A stretch of 14,920 bases of DNA from JBOFOR01 sp051654865. GTDB taxonomy: Bacteria; Bacillota; Clostridia; Peptostreptococcales; Peptostreptococcaceae. Shown here one piece after another: positions 1 to 8,173 of this stretch (position 1 is its first letter; every line of letters starts with the position of its first letter). The notes under the pieces were generated by a model, which was not told the DNA's origin, searched no databases, and worked only from the letters and a program-made list of their open reading frames with translations. The DNA is taken from contig JBOFYV010000016.1 in NCBI GenBank assembly GCA_051654865.1, positions 1-14,920 on the forward strand, read 5' to 3'. The translations under genes and the position numbers were made by a program.

Positions 1-204
1 AATATTCATTGCGTAGTTCACGCCATCTTAAAAAGATGAACTGATATGGACTAGTGAAGTTTGCTAGGACCCAGCAGGCTTATATAATAGAAATATTATA
101 TAAGGTGAATTAAATCTAAGAATATAATGTTCTTAGGGCTAAACGTTATTGGTGAATATGTTTAGGAACTCCTGGATATATTTAGATAGCTTTAGTAGAA
201 CGGT
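1..204 (+). ncRNA. Candidate structured RNA or structured leader upstream of recJ
   Basis: No frame is plausibly coding here, but local base pairing is dense. Visible stems are 15-20 with 37-42 (continuing 26-29 with 33-36), 62-65 with 73-76, a perfect 11-bp stem 79-89/94-104 capped by GAAA, 116-122 with 130-136, and 139-144 with 160-165. The loop of the last hairpin (153-159) is complementary to 2-8, with two more G-U pairs possible, and the 62-76 loop (AGGA, 66-69) can pair with TCCT at 170-173, so pseudoknots are possible. No U-tract follows, so it may be co-transcribed with recJ. I cannot name the family. Local hairpins argue against the rod-like 6S RNA. A raiA-type clostridial RNA is one hypothesis. 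The 5' end may lie outside the window. Confidence 0.42.
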
Positions 205-210
205 AAAAGA

Positions 211-2706
211 ATGTTTAATAAGAAGTGGACCTTAAAATATACGGGAAAACTAGAAAAAAATGAATTAAGTAAAAAATTAAAGATTTCCCCGGAAATAAGT
301 CAGATTTTAAAGAATAGGGGCATAAATAGTGAAAAAGACTCGGAAATTTTTATGAACCCATCTTTAGAATACCTTAGAGACCCATTTTTGATGAAAGATA
401 TGGCTAAAGCTGTAAATAGAATAAAAAAAGCTATAGAAAATAACGAAAAAATATGGATATATGGAGATTATGACGTAGATGGAGTATCATCAACATCTGT
501 ATTATGTATATATTTTGATTCAATAGGATATCCTGTAAAATACTATATACCCAATAGGCTAGAAGAGGGATATGGGATAAATGAAGATGCAATAAAACAT
601 ATTTATACACACGGATGTGATTTAATGATAAGTGTAGACTGTGGAATAACATCAGTAAAAGAAGTTGATTTAGCTAATGAACTAGGAATAGATGTTATAA
701 TTACAGATCATCATGAATGTCAAAGTGAAATACCAAAAGCACTTGCAATAATAAATCAAAAACAAGAAGACTGTCATTATCCATTTGATATGCTATGTGG
801 ATGCGGAGTAGCATTCAAATTAGTTCAAGCACTAACACCAGAAGAAGAATTTAAGACTAGTTTATATAACTATCTAGAAATAGTAACACTAGCAACTATT
901 TGTGATATTGTACCACTAATAGATGAAAATAGAATAATAGTAAAAAACGGCTTAAAACTAATGTCTGAAGGTAAAAATATAGGACTAAAAGAACTTATAA
1001 AAGTATGCGGAGTAGAAAGTGATAAAATAGGTTCTTCTCACATAGGATTTTCTATAGGTCCTAGAATAAATGCATCAGGGAGGCTTGGATACTCATCTTT
1101 AGGAGTGGAACTATTTACAACCAAAGAATTATCCAAAGCAAAAGAGATAGCAAATCTTCTGGAAGAAAAAAATAATGAGAGACAAATGATAGAAGCTAAA
1201 ATGTATCAAGAAGCTGAAGAAATAATTGAAGCACATGAAAGATACAAAACGGATAAAGTATTAGTAATAGCTAAAGAAGGATGGCAACATGGTATTATAG
1301 GAATAGTTGCATCTAAGCTAACGGAAAAATACTATAAACCAACAATACTACTGACAATAGAAGATGGTGAAGCTACAGGTTCTGCTAGAAGTATAAAAGG
1401 ATTCAGTATATTTGATGCTTTAGTAAGGTGCAAACATTTACTAAATAAATTTGGTGGTCATGATCAAGCAGCAGGACTTGGATTAGATAGTGATAAAGTA
1501 GAAATACTATCAGAAGAAGTAAATAAAATAGCTAACTATGAATTAAATGAAGACGATTTAATTGAAAATATAAATGTAGAATTTGAATTAAGTGATGAGT
1601 CAATTAACTTAGACTTAGTTAAGGAGCTACATAAACTAGAACCATTTGGATTAAACAATCCAAATCCAAGGTTTATAGTAAGAGATGCCATTATAAAAGA
1701 CATAAGATACATAGGTGTAAACAAACAGCATCTTAAATTTAAAATAGAAAAAGAAACTACATATGATTGCATAGGATTTAATATGGCATATTTAGGATTA
1801 GGTTTCAATGAAGGGGATAAAGTTGATGTGTTATTCCAACTAGACGAAAATAACTTTAGAGGGAATAGTAGTGTACAATTTTTATTAAAGGACATAAGAC
1901 TTTCTCATCCTAAAAATTTACACATAGATAAAATATCAGTAGAGCTATCAGATAGAATATCTCCAAACTTAGAAAACTTATATCATATAAATTCTAAAAA
2001 TGAAAAACTAATATGTGATAAATTTGGGCAAGATAATATTAAACAGGCAATTGAAGGAAATACGGACATAAATATATTTGAACATATAAAAGAAAATACA
2101 TTAGTTATAGCTAACACTATGAATGGATTTTATAGGGCAGTATCAGATATCTCGCTAACAGATCTAGAATTTGATACAAATTATAACATTATTAAACAAA
2201 ATAATGATAAAGTCCAACTTATATTTTCTCCAAATATTGATAAAATAGACTTTAAAAGATATAATAATATTATTCTTTATGATTATTTATATAATATAGG
2301 AGAATATTCGTACTTATGCGAAAATATGAATAGTGACAGTTCAATTATCAAATATTATAACCAAATGGACTTGATATATTTAAGCAATATTATAAATAAC
2401 ATTGTTCCAACGAGAGAAGAATTTATATCTGTATATAGATTAGTCTTATCTCAAAAGAATATTAATATAAATATAGTAGACTTAAAAAAGGTATTTAACA
2501 TAATACCTGTAAAAATATTTGCTATATTAAAAGTGTTTAAAGAATTATCATTGTTAGAATTTGAAATCAAAAAAAATGAAAATTCTAAAGATAAAACAAT
2601 TTATATAAGCGCATTACCAAAGCCAGATAAAAAGTTAAACTTAGATGAAAGTAAGATATTAAATAATTTGAAACAAGTTCAAAAAGAATACCAAGAAAGC
2701 TATTAG
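211..2706 (+). CDS. recJ: Single-stranded-DNA-specific 5'-3' exonuclease RecJ
   Basis: RecJ degrades single-stranded DNA 5' to 3' in recombination and repair in the cytoplasm. The 831-residue product shows the DHH phosphoesterase signature: DYDVDG at residues 86-91, SVDCG from 141, and DHH at 166-168, all expected Mn2+ ligands. The DHHA1 motif GGHDQAAG starts at residue 415, followed by an OB-like region (about 450-560). A further C-terminal region to 831 matches the longer Firmicutes-type RecJ, which carries a RecJ C-terminal domain. The ATG is the first possible start because an in-frame TAG lies at 196-198. Its ribosome binding site is weak (purine-rich GGTAAAAGA), in contrast to the genes downstream. 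apt follows after 13 nt, so the two are very likely co-transcribed. Confidence 0.97.
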   Translation: MFNKKWTLKYTGKLEKNELSKKLKISPEISQILKNRGINSEKDSEIFMNPSLEYLRDPFLMKDMAKAVNRIKKAIENNEKIWIYGDYDVDGVSSTSVLCIYFDSIGYPVKYYIPNRLEEGYGINEDAIKHIYTHGCDLMISVDCGITSVKEVDLANELGIDVIITDHHECQSEIPKALAIINQKQEDCHYPFDMLCGCGVAFKLVQALTPEEEFKTSLYNYLEIVTLATICDIVPLIDENRIIVKNGLKLMSEGKNIGLKELIKVCGVESDKIGSSHIGFSIGPRINASGRLGYSSLGVELFTTKELSKAKEIANLLEEKNNERQMIEAKMYQEAEEIIEAHERYKTDKVLVIAKEGWQHGIIGIVASKLTEKYYKPTILLTIEDGEATGSARSIKGFSIFDALVRCKHLLNKFGGHDQAAGLGLDSDKVEILSEEVNKIANYELNEDDLIENINVEFELSDESINLDLVKELHKLEPFGLNNPNPRFIVRDAIIKDIRYIGVNKQHLKFKIEKETTYDCIGFNMAYLGLGFNEGDKVDVLFQLDENNFRGNSSVQFLLKDIRLSHPKNLHIDKISVELSDRISPNLENLYHINSKNEKLICDKFGQDNIKQAIEGNTDINIFEHIKENTLVIANTMNGFYRAVSDISLTDLEFDTNYNIIKQNNDKVQLIFSPNIDKIDFKRYNNIILYDYLYNIGEYSYLCENMNSDSSIIKYYNQMDLIYLSNIINNIVPTREEFISVYRLVLSQKNININIVDLKKVFNIIPVKIFAILKVFKELSLLEFEIKKNENSKDKTIYISALPKPDKKLNLDESKILNNLKQVQKEYQESY

Positions 2707-2719
2707 GAGGATTTCCGAT

Positions 2720-3232
2720 ATGGATTTAAAACAAATAATAAGAGATGTAGAAAACTTCCCCAAAGAAGGAATAATATTCAAAGACATAACAACACTAATG
2801 CAAGATGGAGAAGCATTTAAATTTACAATAGACCAATTCATAAATGAATTAAAAGACAAAGAAGTAGATGTAATAGTTGGCCCAGAAGCAAGAGGATTCT
2901 TAATGGGTACACCTGTTGCTTATGGATTAGGTGTAGGGTTTGTTCCTGTTAGAAAGCCTGGAAAATTACCTCATGAAACTGAGAGTTATGAGTACGGATT
3001 AGAATATGGAACAGACATACTTGAAATACACAAAGACGCAATAAAGCCAGGTCAAAAAGTAGCTATAGTAGACGATTTATTAGCTACAGGAGGAACTATG
3101 GAAGCTGCTGCTAAGCTTATAGAAAAGTTAGGTGGAGAAGTAGTTTCAATGCAGTTTTTAATAGAGCTAGAGTTCTTAAACGGAAGAGAAAAATTATCTA
3201 AATATGATGTAAATTCTCTACTAAAATACTAG
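2720..3232 (+). CDS. apt: Adenine phosphoribosyltransferase
   Basis: Converts adenine plus PRPP to AMP and pyrophosphate in purine salvage. The 170-residue length is normal for the family. The N-terminal region (ENFPKEGIIFKDIT, residues 11-24) is typical of APRT. VRKPGKLP lies at 77-84. The PRPP-binding loop VDDLLATGGT lies at 117-126 with its two acidic residues, D118 and D119. A strong AGGAGG site overlaps the recJ stop codon, giving a 13-nt gap. Placement beside relA is a conserved arrangement in Firmicutes and brings purine salvage next to (p)ppGpp metabolism. A terminator-like hairpin follows directly, so apt may be the last gene of some transcripts. Confidence 0.97.
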   Translation: MDLKQIIRDVENFPKEGIIFKDITTLMQDGEAFKFTIDQFINELKDKEVDVIVGPEARGFLMGTPVAYGLGVGFVPVRKPGKLPHETESYEYGLEYGTDILEIHKDAIKPGQKVAIVDDLLATGGTMEAAAKLIEKLGGEVVSMQFLIELEFLNGREKLSKYDVNSLLKY

Positions 3233-3239
3233 TACTTTT

Positions 3240-3268
3240 AAAATAGTTGGTATACTACCAACTATTTT
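3240..3268 (+). terminator. Terminator-like hairpin between apt and relA
   Basis: A perfect 13-bp stem (3240-3252 with 3256-3268) has a 3-nt loop. The right arm ends in TTTT, followed by CATATATAAAAT rather than a long U-run. The stem is AT-rich with a GTTGG/CCAAC core. It probably terminates part of the recJ-apt transcription and allows readthrough or a separate promoter for relA. Efficiency is uncertain because the U-tract is short. Confidence 0.6.
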
Positions 3269-3304
3269 CATATATAAAATTTCATACTTAAAATAGGTGG
3301 TATT

Positions 3305-5521
3305 ATGCATGATAAGGAATTACAAGAATTAATTGAAAAAATAAAAAAATATGCCCCAAATACTGATACGAGTTTAGTAGAAAAGGCGTATTGTTATGGG
3401 AAACTTGCCCATGAAGGTCAATTTAGAAAATCAGGAGAACCATATTTTATTCATCCAATAGCAGTAGCTAGTATACTTAGTGATATGGAACTAGACATAG
3501 AAACAATAGTTGCTGGACTTTTACACGATGTTGTTGAGGATACAGAGTATACATATGAGGATATACAGAGGGAGTTTGGCAAGGAAGTAGCTGACTTAGT
3601 AGATGGAGTAACAAAACTTGGTCAAATAAAATATCAATCAAAAGAAGAAACACAAGCTGAAAATCTAAGAAAGATGTTTTTAGCAATGGCAAAAGATATA
3701 AGGGTAATACTTATAAAATTAGCAGATAGATTACACAATATGAGAACTCTAAAGTTTATGCCGCCAGAAAAAGCGAAAGCAAAAGCTAAAGAAACTCTAG
3801 AAATTTACGGAGGAATAGCTCATAGACTAGGTATATCTATGATAAAGTGGGAGTTAGAAGATCTAGCACTTAGATATATAGATCCAGAAGGATACTATGA
3901 GTTAGTTGATAGAGTAGCAAAAAAGAGAAGTCAAAGAGAAGCTTATATAGAAAATATAGTAAAATTATTAAACCAAAACTTTGTAAATGTAGGTATACCT
4001 TGCGATGTATACGGAAGGCCAAAGCATTTTTACAGTATATATAGCAAGATGCAAAATAAGCACAAAAACTTTGAAGAAATATATGACTTAACAGCAGTAA
4101 GAATAATTGTAGATACAGTAAAGGATTGCTATGCAGTATTAGGTATGGTACACACAATGTGGAAGCCAATCCCTGGTAGATTCAAGGATTATATAGCTAT
4201 GCCAAAGCCTAATATGTATCAAAGTCTTCATACTACTGTTATAGGGCCAGATGGAGAGCCTGTAGAAATACAAATTAGAACGAAGGAAATGCATAATATA
4301 GCAGAGTACGGGATAGCAGCTCACTGGAAGTACAAAGAAGGTAACACAGAAAATAATAGAAATACAGCTGAAGAAAAACTTCAATGGCTAAGACAAATGA
4401 TGGAGTGGGAAAAAGATCTAAAAGATCCAGAAGAATTTATGAAGGCTCTAAAAGACGATGTGTTTAATAGCCAAGTATATGTATTCACTCCAAAGGGCGA
4501 TGTAGTAGAGTTACCAGCAGGATCTACACCAATAGATTTTGCATATAGAGTACATACGAATGTAGGTAACAAATGTGTTGGAGCTAAAATAGATGGTAGA
4601 ATAGTACCGATAGATTACAAACTTCAAAATGGAAATATAGTAGAAGTACTAACATCATCAAACTCAAATGGACCAAGCAGAGACTGGATAAACATAGTCA
4701 AGACTCCTAATGCAAAAAGTAGAATTAGGCAGTGGTTCAAAAAAGAAAGAAGAGAAGAAAATGTTGAAAGAGGAACTCTTTTACTTGAAAAAGAATTCAA
4801 AAAATATAGTCTTCCAATAACTAAGGACCCTGCTATAGATAAATATATGCTAATGATGGCAAAGAAATTTAATCAACCAAGCATAGAGGATTTAATAGCT
4901 ACAATTGGATATGGCGGAATAATGGTAGCTCAAGTTGTACCTAAAATTAGAGATCTTTATGAAAAAGAAGTTAAAAAGGTACAAAAGGAACAAAAAGAGC
5001 AACAAGTAAATGATTTAGAAAAACACAAACTAAGTGATGAAGAATACAAAAAGAAAAGAAAAGTAAGTTCATCTTCTGGAATAGTAGTAAAAGGATTAGA
5101 TAACATCCTTACAAGATTTGCGAAGTGTTGCAACCCTCTACCAGGTGACGATATAGTAGGATACGTAACAAAAGGAAGAGGAGTAGCTATACATAGAGCC
5201 GATTGTCCAAATGCAATAAATCCAGATGATTTCTTTAAAAACAGATTAGTAGATGTAGCTTGGAGTACAGCAAGCCATGGAAAGTTTGAAGCAGAGATAC
5301 AAATAAGAACTGTTGATAGAAGAGGAATTATAAATGATATAACACATACAGTTGCAGTAGACAAAATAGGCTTAAATGGTATAAATGCTAGAAAAGGAAA
5401 AGACCATATAGTATGTGTAAACCTATTAGTAGAAGTCAATGATATAAGTGAATTAACATTACTAATGAAAAAATTAAAATCAATTCCTGGAGTTGAGGAT
5501 ATATACAGAGTGATAAACTAG
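3305..5521 (+). CDS. relA: Bifunctional (p)ppGpp synthetase/hydrolase (RSH, Rel type)
   Basis: Makes and degrades the alarmone (p)ppGpp, linking amino-acid starvation at the ribosome to growth control. Domain order is complete over 738 residues. The HD hydrolase domain has H50, H74-D75 and D141, and HDVVED at 74-79 is intact, so hydrolysis should be active. The synthetase domain has GRPKHFYSIY from residue 237, an RFKD motif at 292-295 (the RXKD class of bifunctional enzymes) and EIQ at 321-323. A TGS domain spans about 390-452, a conserved cysteine region includes CC at 608-609, and a C-terminal ACT domain runs from about 665 to the end. The ATG has an AGGTGG site about 5 nt upstream. The symbol follows Firmicutes custom; rel is equally valid. 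dtd starts 10 nt downstream. Confidence 0.97.
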   Translation: MHDKELQELIEKIKKYAPNTDTSLVEKAYCYGKLAHEGQFRKSGEPYFIHPIAVASILSDMELDIETIVAGLLHDVVEDTEYTYEDIQREFGKEVADLVDGVTKLGQIKYQSKEETQAENLRKMFLAMAKDIRVILIKLADRLHNMRTLKFMPPEKAKAKAKETLEIYGGIAHRLGISMIKWELEDLALRYIDPEGYYELVDRVAKKRSQREAYIENIVKLLNQNFVNVGIPCDVYGRPKHFYSIYSKMQNKHKNFEEIYDLTAVRIIVDTVKDCYAVLGMVHTMWKPIPGRFKDYIAMPKPNMYQSLHTTVIGPDGEPVEIQIRTKEMHNIAEYGIAAHWKYKEGNTENNRNTAEEKLQWLRQMMEWEKDLKDPEEFMKALKDDVFNSQVYVFTPKGDVVELPAGSTPIDFAYRVHTNVGNKCVGAKIDGRIVPIDYKLQNGNIVEVLTSSNSNGPSRDWINIVKTPNAKSRIRQWFKKERREENVERGTLLLEKEFKKYSLPITKDPAIDKYMLMMAKKFNQPSIEDLIATIGYGGIMVAQVVPKIRDLYEKEVKKVQKEQKEQQVNDLEKHKLSDEEYKKKRKVSSSSGIVVKGLDNILTRFAKCCNPLPGDDIVGYVTKGRGVAIHRADCPNAINPDDFFKNRLVDVAWSTASHGKFEAEIQIRTVDRRGIINDITHTVAVDKIGLNGINARKGKDHIVCVNLLVEVNDISELTLLMKKLKSIPGVEDIYRVIN

Positions 5522-5531
5522 GAGGGAACTA

Positions 5532-5981
5532 ATGAGAGCAGTAGTACAAAGAGTATCTTCTTCTAAGGTTACAGTAGATAATAGAACTACGGGGGAGATA
5601 AACCAAGGATTACTTGTTTTACTTGGAGTAACACATGAAGATACAACTAAAGATGTTGATTACATGTTAGATAAAGTATTAAACCTAAGAATATTTGAAG
5701 ATGAAAATGAAAAAATGAATCTATCATTAAAAGATGTAGGTGGAGAACTACTAGTAGTCTCTCAATTTACTTTATACGGTGATTGTAGAAAAGGAAGAAG
5801 ACCAGCCTTTACTGAAGCAGCAAGACCAGATGTAGCAGTACCGCTATACGAAGAGTTCGTAGAAAAAGCAAAAAATCAAAATGTAAAAGTAGGTACTGGA
5901 GAATTTGGAGCACATATGATGGTTGATTTAGTAAATGATGGTCCTGTTACAATCTTACTAGATTCACAAAAGAATTTCTAA
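5532..5981 (+). CDS. dtd: D-aminoacyl-tRNA deacylase
   Basis: Hydrolyses D-aminoacyl-tRNA (and glycine mischarged on tRNA-Ala) to keep D-residues out of proteins. The 149-residue length is standard. Both family signatures are present: SQFTLYGD at residues 77-84, and NDGPVT at 135-140 containing the Gly-cisPro pair that enforces chirality. The protein begins MRAVVQRVSS, the usual family start. A strong AGGAGGG site begins at the last base of the relA stop codon, indicating tight co-expression. The relA-dtd pairing is common in Firmicutes. Confidence 0.97.
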   Translation: MRAVVQRVSSSKVTVDNRTTGEINQGLLVLLGVTHEDTTKDVDYMLDKVLNLRIFEDENEKMNLSLKDVGGELLVVSQFTLYGDCRKGRRPAFTEAARPDVAVPLYEEFVEKAKNQNVKVGTGEFGAHMMVDLVNDGPVTILLDSQKNF

Positions 5982-5992
5982 GGGGGTAAATT

Positions 5993-6613
5993 ATGAAAAT
6001 AGAAAAATTAGTTGAACCTAACTTTGGTGAAAATGTGTACATTTTAATAGATGAAAATACTAAAAAATGTGCAGTAGTAGATCCAGGTGGAATAGAAACT
6101 AAAATATTAAATTATATAAAAAGTAATGGTTTAGAATTAGAATATATATTACTAACTCATGGTCACGGAGATCATATAGGAGCAGTAAAAAATATAAAAT
6201 CTAAAACTAATGCTAAGATAGTAGCTCATAGAGATGAAAAGGAATTATTATTAGACAAAAAGAAAAACCTAAGTTATATGATGCACTGTGGAGCACAAGA
6301 ACTTGATGCAGATATATATGTAAATGACAAAGAAAAATTAAACTTAGGTGATTTAAAGCTAACATTTATACATACACCAGGACATACAAAAGGTGGTATG
6401 TGTATAAGAGTTAATGATGATATGTTTACAGGAGACACTTTATTTGCAGGAAGCATAGGGAGAACTGACTTATATGGTGGAGATTATAAACAACTAGAAA
6501 AATCATTAACTAAATTATCTAGATACGAAAATAATGTAAAAGTACATCCAGGACATGGACCAAGCTCTACATTAGGAACAGAAAAAAGCACTAATCCATA
6601 TATGAGTAGATAA
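5993..6613 (+). CDS. Metallo-beta-lactamase-fold hydrolase (glyoxalase II-like)
   Basis: A 206-residue single-domain zinc or iron hydrolase of the MBL fold. All metal ligands are visible: HGHGDH at 56-61, H131 in HTPGH (127-131), D148 in FTGDTLF, and H188 in HPGH (185-188). The compact form without the long C-terminal helical domain resembles GloB-like YcbL/YqgX-type proteins found in this clostridial operon. The natural substrate is not determined by the sequence; thioester hydrolysis (hydroxyacyl-thiol) is the family-level expectation. AGGGGG lies 6-11 nt upstream of the ATG and dtd ends only 11 nt before, so it is translated from the relA-dtd message. The 87-nt gap to the next gene is the largest in this part of the operon. 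Confidence 0.92.
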   Translation: MKIEKLVEPNFGENVYILIDENTKKCAVVDPGGIETKILNYIKSNGLELEYILLTHGHGDHIGAVKNIKSKTNAKIVAHRDEKELLLDKKKNLSYMMHCGAQELDADIYVNDKEKLNLGDLKLTFIHTPGHTKGGMCIRVNDDMFTGDTLFAGSIGRTDLYGGDYKQLEKSLTKLSRYENNVKVHPGHGPSSTLGTEKSTNPYMSR

Positions 6614-6634
6614 TATTAATATAAAAATATTTAT

Positions 6635-6694
6635 TGCTCCTATTAAGTTATGGATAAATTAAAGATAAATTTAGTTATTACAGAAAAAGGAGCA
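6635..6694 (+). promoter_or_regulatory. Possible SD-sequestering hairpin before hemZ
   Basis: TGCTCCT at 6635-6641 is perfectly complementary to AGGAGCA at 6688-6694, which is the ribosome binding site of the preferred hemZ start (ATG 6701). The 46-nt interior can form a smaller AT-only stem (TAAATT with AATTTA). Closing it would hide the SD. Whether it forms in vivo or responds to a signal is unknown. Confidence 0.35.
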
Positions 6695-6700
6695 TTTAAA

Positions 6701-8173
6701 ATGATAGGCGTACTTTTAAAAGGACACGATTATAAATATGAAGTGGCAGAACTTATAAAATTATTTACTACAAATTTTGAATTTGTAGAAGTTAAGAATC
6801 ACGGAAGGATGTTAGAGAACGTATTATACGTACACAATGACACAATAATAGCGAAAACTAAATACTTCGAAAACTACGAATTAATATATGAGTTTGCTGA
6901 CCACGTTAAAATAAATGGCTTAGATGAGCAAGAAATAAAAAAAGTTACCAAAGAAACTATAAAAAGAAGTATGTTCAAGGTACTTAAAAATAGGTTAAAT
7001 ACCTATGTACCTTGGGGGATACTTACAGGTATCAGACCTGTTAAGATAGTTCACACTTTATTAGATAAAGGTATGAATGATACTGAAATTAGAGAAATAC
7101 TAAAAGAAAAGTACTATATAATGGATGAAAAAATAGACTTAAGCTTAGAAATAGCGAAAAGAGAAAGAATATTTATGTATCCAATAGACAAAAACAAAAT
7201 TTCTCTATACGTAGGAATACCATTCTGCCCAACTAGATGCTATTATTGTTCATTCCCTGCAAACCCTCTAAAGCAATTTGGTCACTTAAGAAGAGCATAT
7301 GTAGAAAAACTTATAGAAGAAATAAAGGGACTAGCTAAAATAATAGAAGATACTAATAAAGAAATAGAAACTTTATACATAGGTGGAGGAACACCAACAG
7401 CACTAGAACATGAGGAAATTAACGATTTAATAACTGCTTTATATAAAGAACTAGACTTAAGTAAGATCAAAGAGTTCACAGTAGAAGCAGGAAGACCAGA
7501 TTCTATAACTAGAGAAAAACTAGAAGTGCTTAAAAAGCATAACGTAAGCAGAATTAGTATAAATCCTCAAACTATGAATGATGAAACATTAGAGAAAATA
7601 GGACGAGATCACACAGTTAGTGATATAATAGAGTGTTTCAATATGGCAAGAGAGATAGGATTTGACAATATAAATATGGACCTTATACTAGGATTAGTAG
7701 ATGAAGATTTAGAAATGGTGAGAAATACACTAGAAGAAATCAAAAAACTTTCTCCAGAAAGTTTAACAGTACATACCCTAGCTATCAAAAGAGCCTCAAA
7801 TCTAAAAGAAAACTTAGATAAGTACGAACTTACTAGATACGAAGAAATGGTAAAAATGATAGACTTATCTATGTCATATGCTAAAGAAATGGGACTTAAT
7901 CCATATTATATGTATCGTCAAAAACATATGCTTGGAAACCTAGAAAATATAGGGTATGCTAAAGAAGGATATGAATGTATTTACAACATACAAATAATGG
8001 AAGAGAAACAAAGTAACTATGCATTAGGTGCTGGTTCTATATCTAAGTTTGTGTATGTTGATGAAGACAGAATTGAAAGAGTCGAAAACGTGAAGAACGT
8101 TGAACAATATATAGATAGAGTAGATGAAATGATAGAAAGAAAGAGAAAGGAGATCTATAAAAATGTTAACTAA
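6701..8173 (+). CDS. hemZ: HemZ-type radical SAM protein (coproporphyrinogen dehydrogenase family)
   Basis: A member of the oxygen-independent coproporphyrinogen oxidase-like radical SAM group. From the preferred start it has 490 residues: an N-terminal extension of about 160 residues, then the [4Fe-4S] motif C176-xxx-C180-xx-C183 (FCPTRCYYCSF), then GGGTPT in the SAM-binding region. The CxxxCxxC spacing is canonical. A longer frame opens at 6650, but that ATG has no SD, whereas ATG 6701 has AAAGGAG at 6687-6692 with good spacing. Family members have been linked to heme synthesis, but many HemZ/HemW-like proteins are heme chaperones or unassigned, so the reaction is uncertain. The 3' end overlaps hisS by 11 nt, which implies translational coupling. 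Confidence 0.9.
   Translation: MIGVLLKGHDYKYEVAELIKLFTTNFEFVEVKNHGRMLENVLYVHNDTIIAKTKYFENYELIYEFADHVKINGLDEQEIKKVTKETIKRSMFKVLKNRLNTYVPWGILTGIRPVKIVHTLLDKGMNDTEIREILKEKYYIMDEKIDLSLEIAKRERIFMYPIDKNKISLYVGIPFCPTRCYYCSFPANPLKQFGHLRRAYVEKLIEEIKGLAKIIEDTNKEIETLYIGGGTPTALEHEEINDLITALYKELDLSKIKEFTVEAGRPDSITREKLEVLKKHNVSRISINPQTMNDETLEKIGRDHTVSDIIECFNMAREIGFDNINMDLILGLVDEDLEMVRNTLEEIKKLSPESLTVHTLAIKRASNLKENLDKYELTRYEEMVKMIDLSMSYAKEMGLNPYYMYRQKHMLGNLENIGYAKEGYECIYNIQIMEEKQSNYALGAGSISKFVYVDEDRIERVENVKNVEQYIDRVDEMIERKRKEIYKNVN

Noticed and set aside
61..88. TTGCTA-16 nt-TATAAT as a recJ promoter
   Set aside because: The hexamers fall inside two of the perfect hairpins, so RNA structure explains the sequence equally well; not strong enough to call.
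1..204. 6S RNA, SRP RNA, tmRNA or T-box leader
   Set aside because: Pairing is in separate local hairpins rather than one long rod, and I find no SRP, tmRNA or T-box (AGGGTGGNACCGCG-like) signature.
4957..5439. Long minus-strand open frames opposite relA, aspS and others
   Set aside because: They lie fully antisense to well-supported genes, have no recognisable domains and no SD; they reflect codon bias of the + strand genes.
6650..6700. Upstream ATG extending hemZ by 17 codons
   Set aside because: No ribosome binding site precedes it, while ATG 6701 has AAAGGAG at proper spacing.
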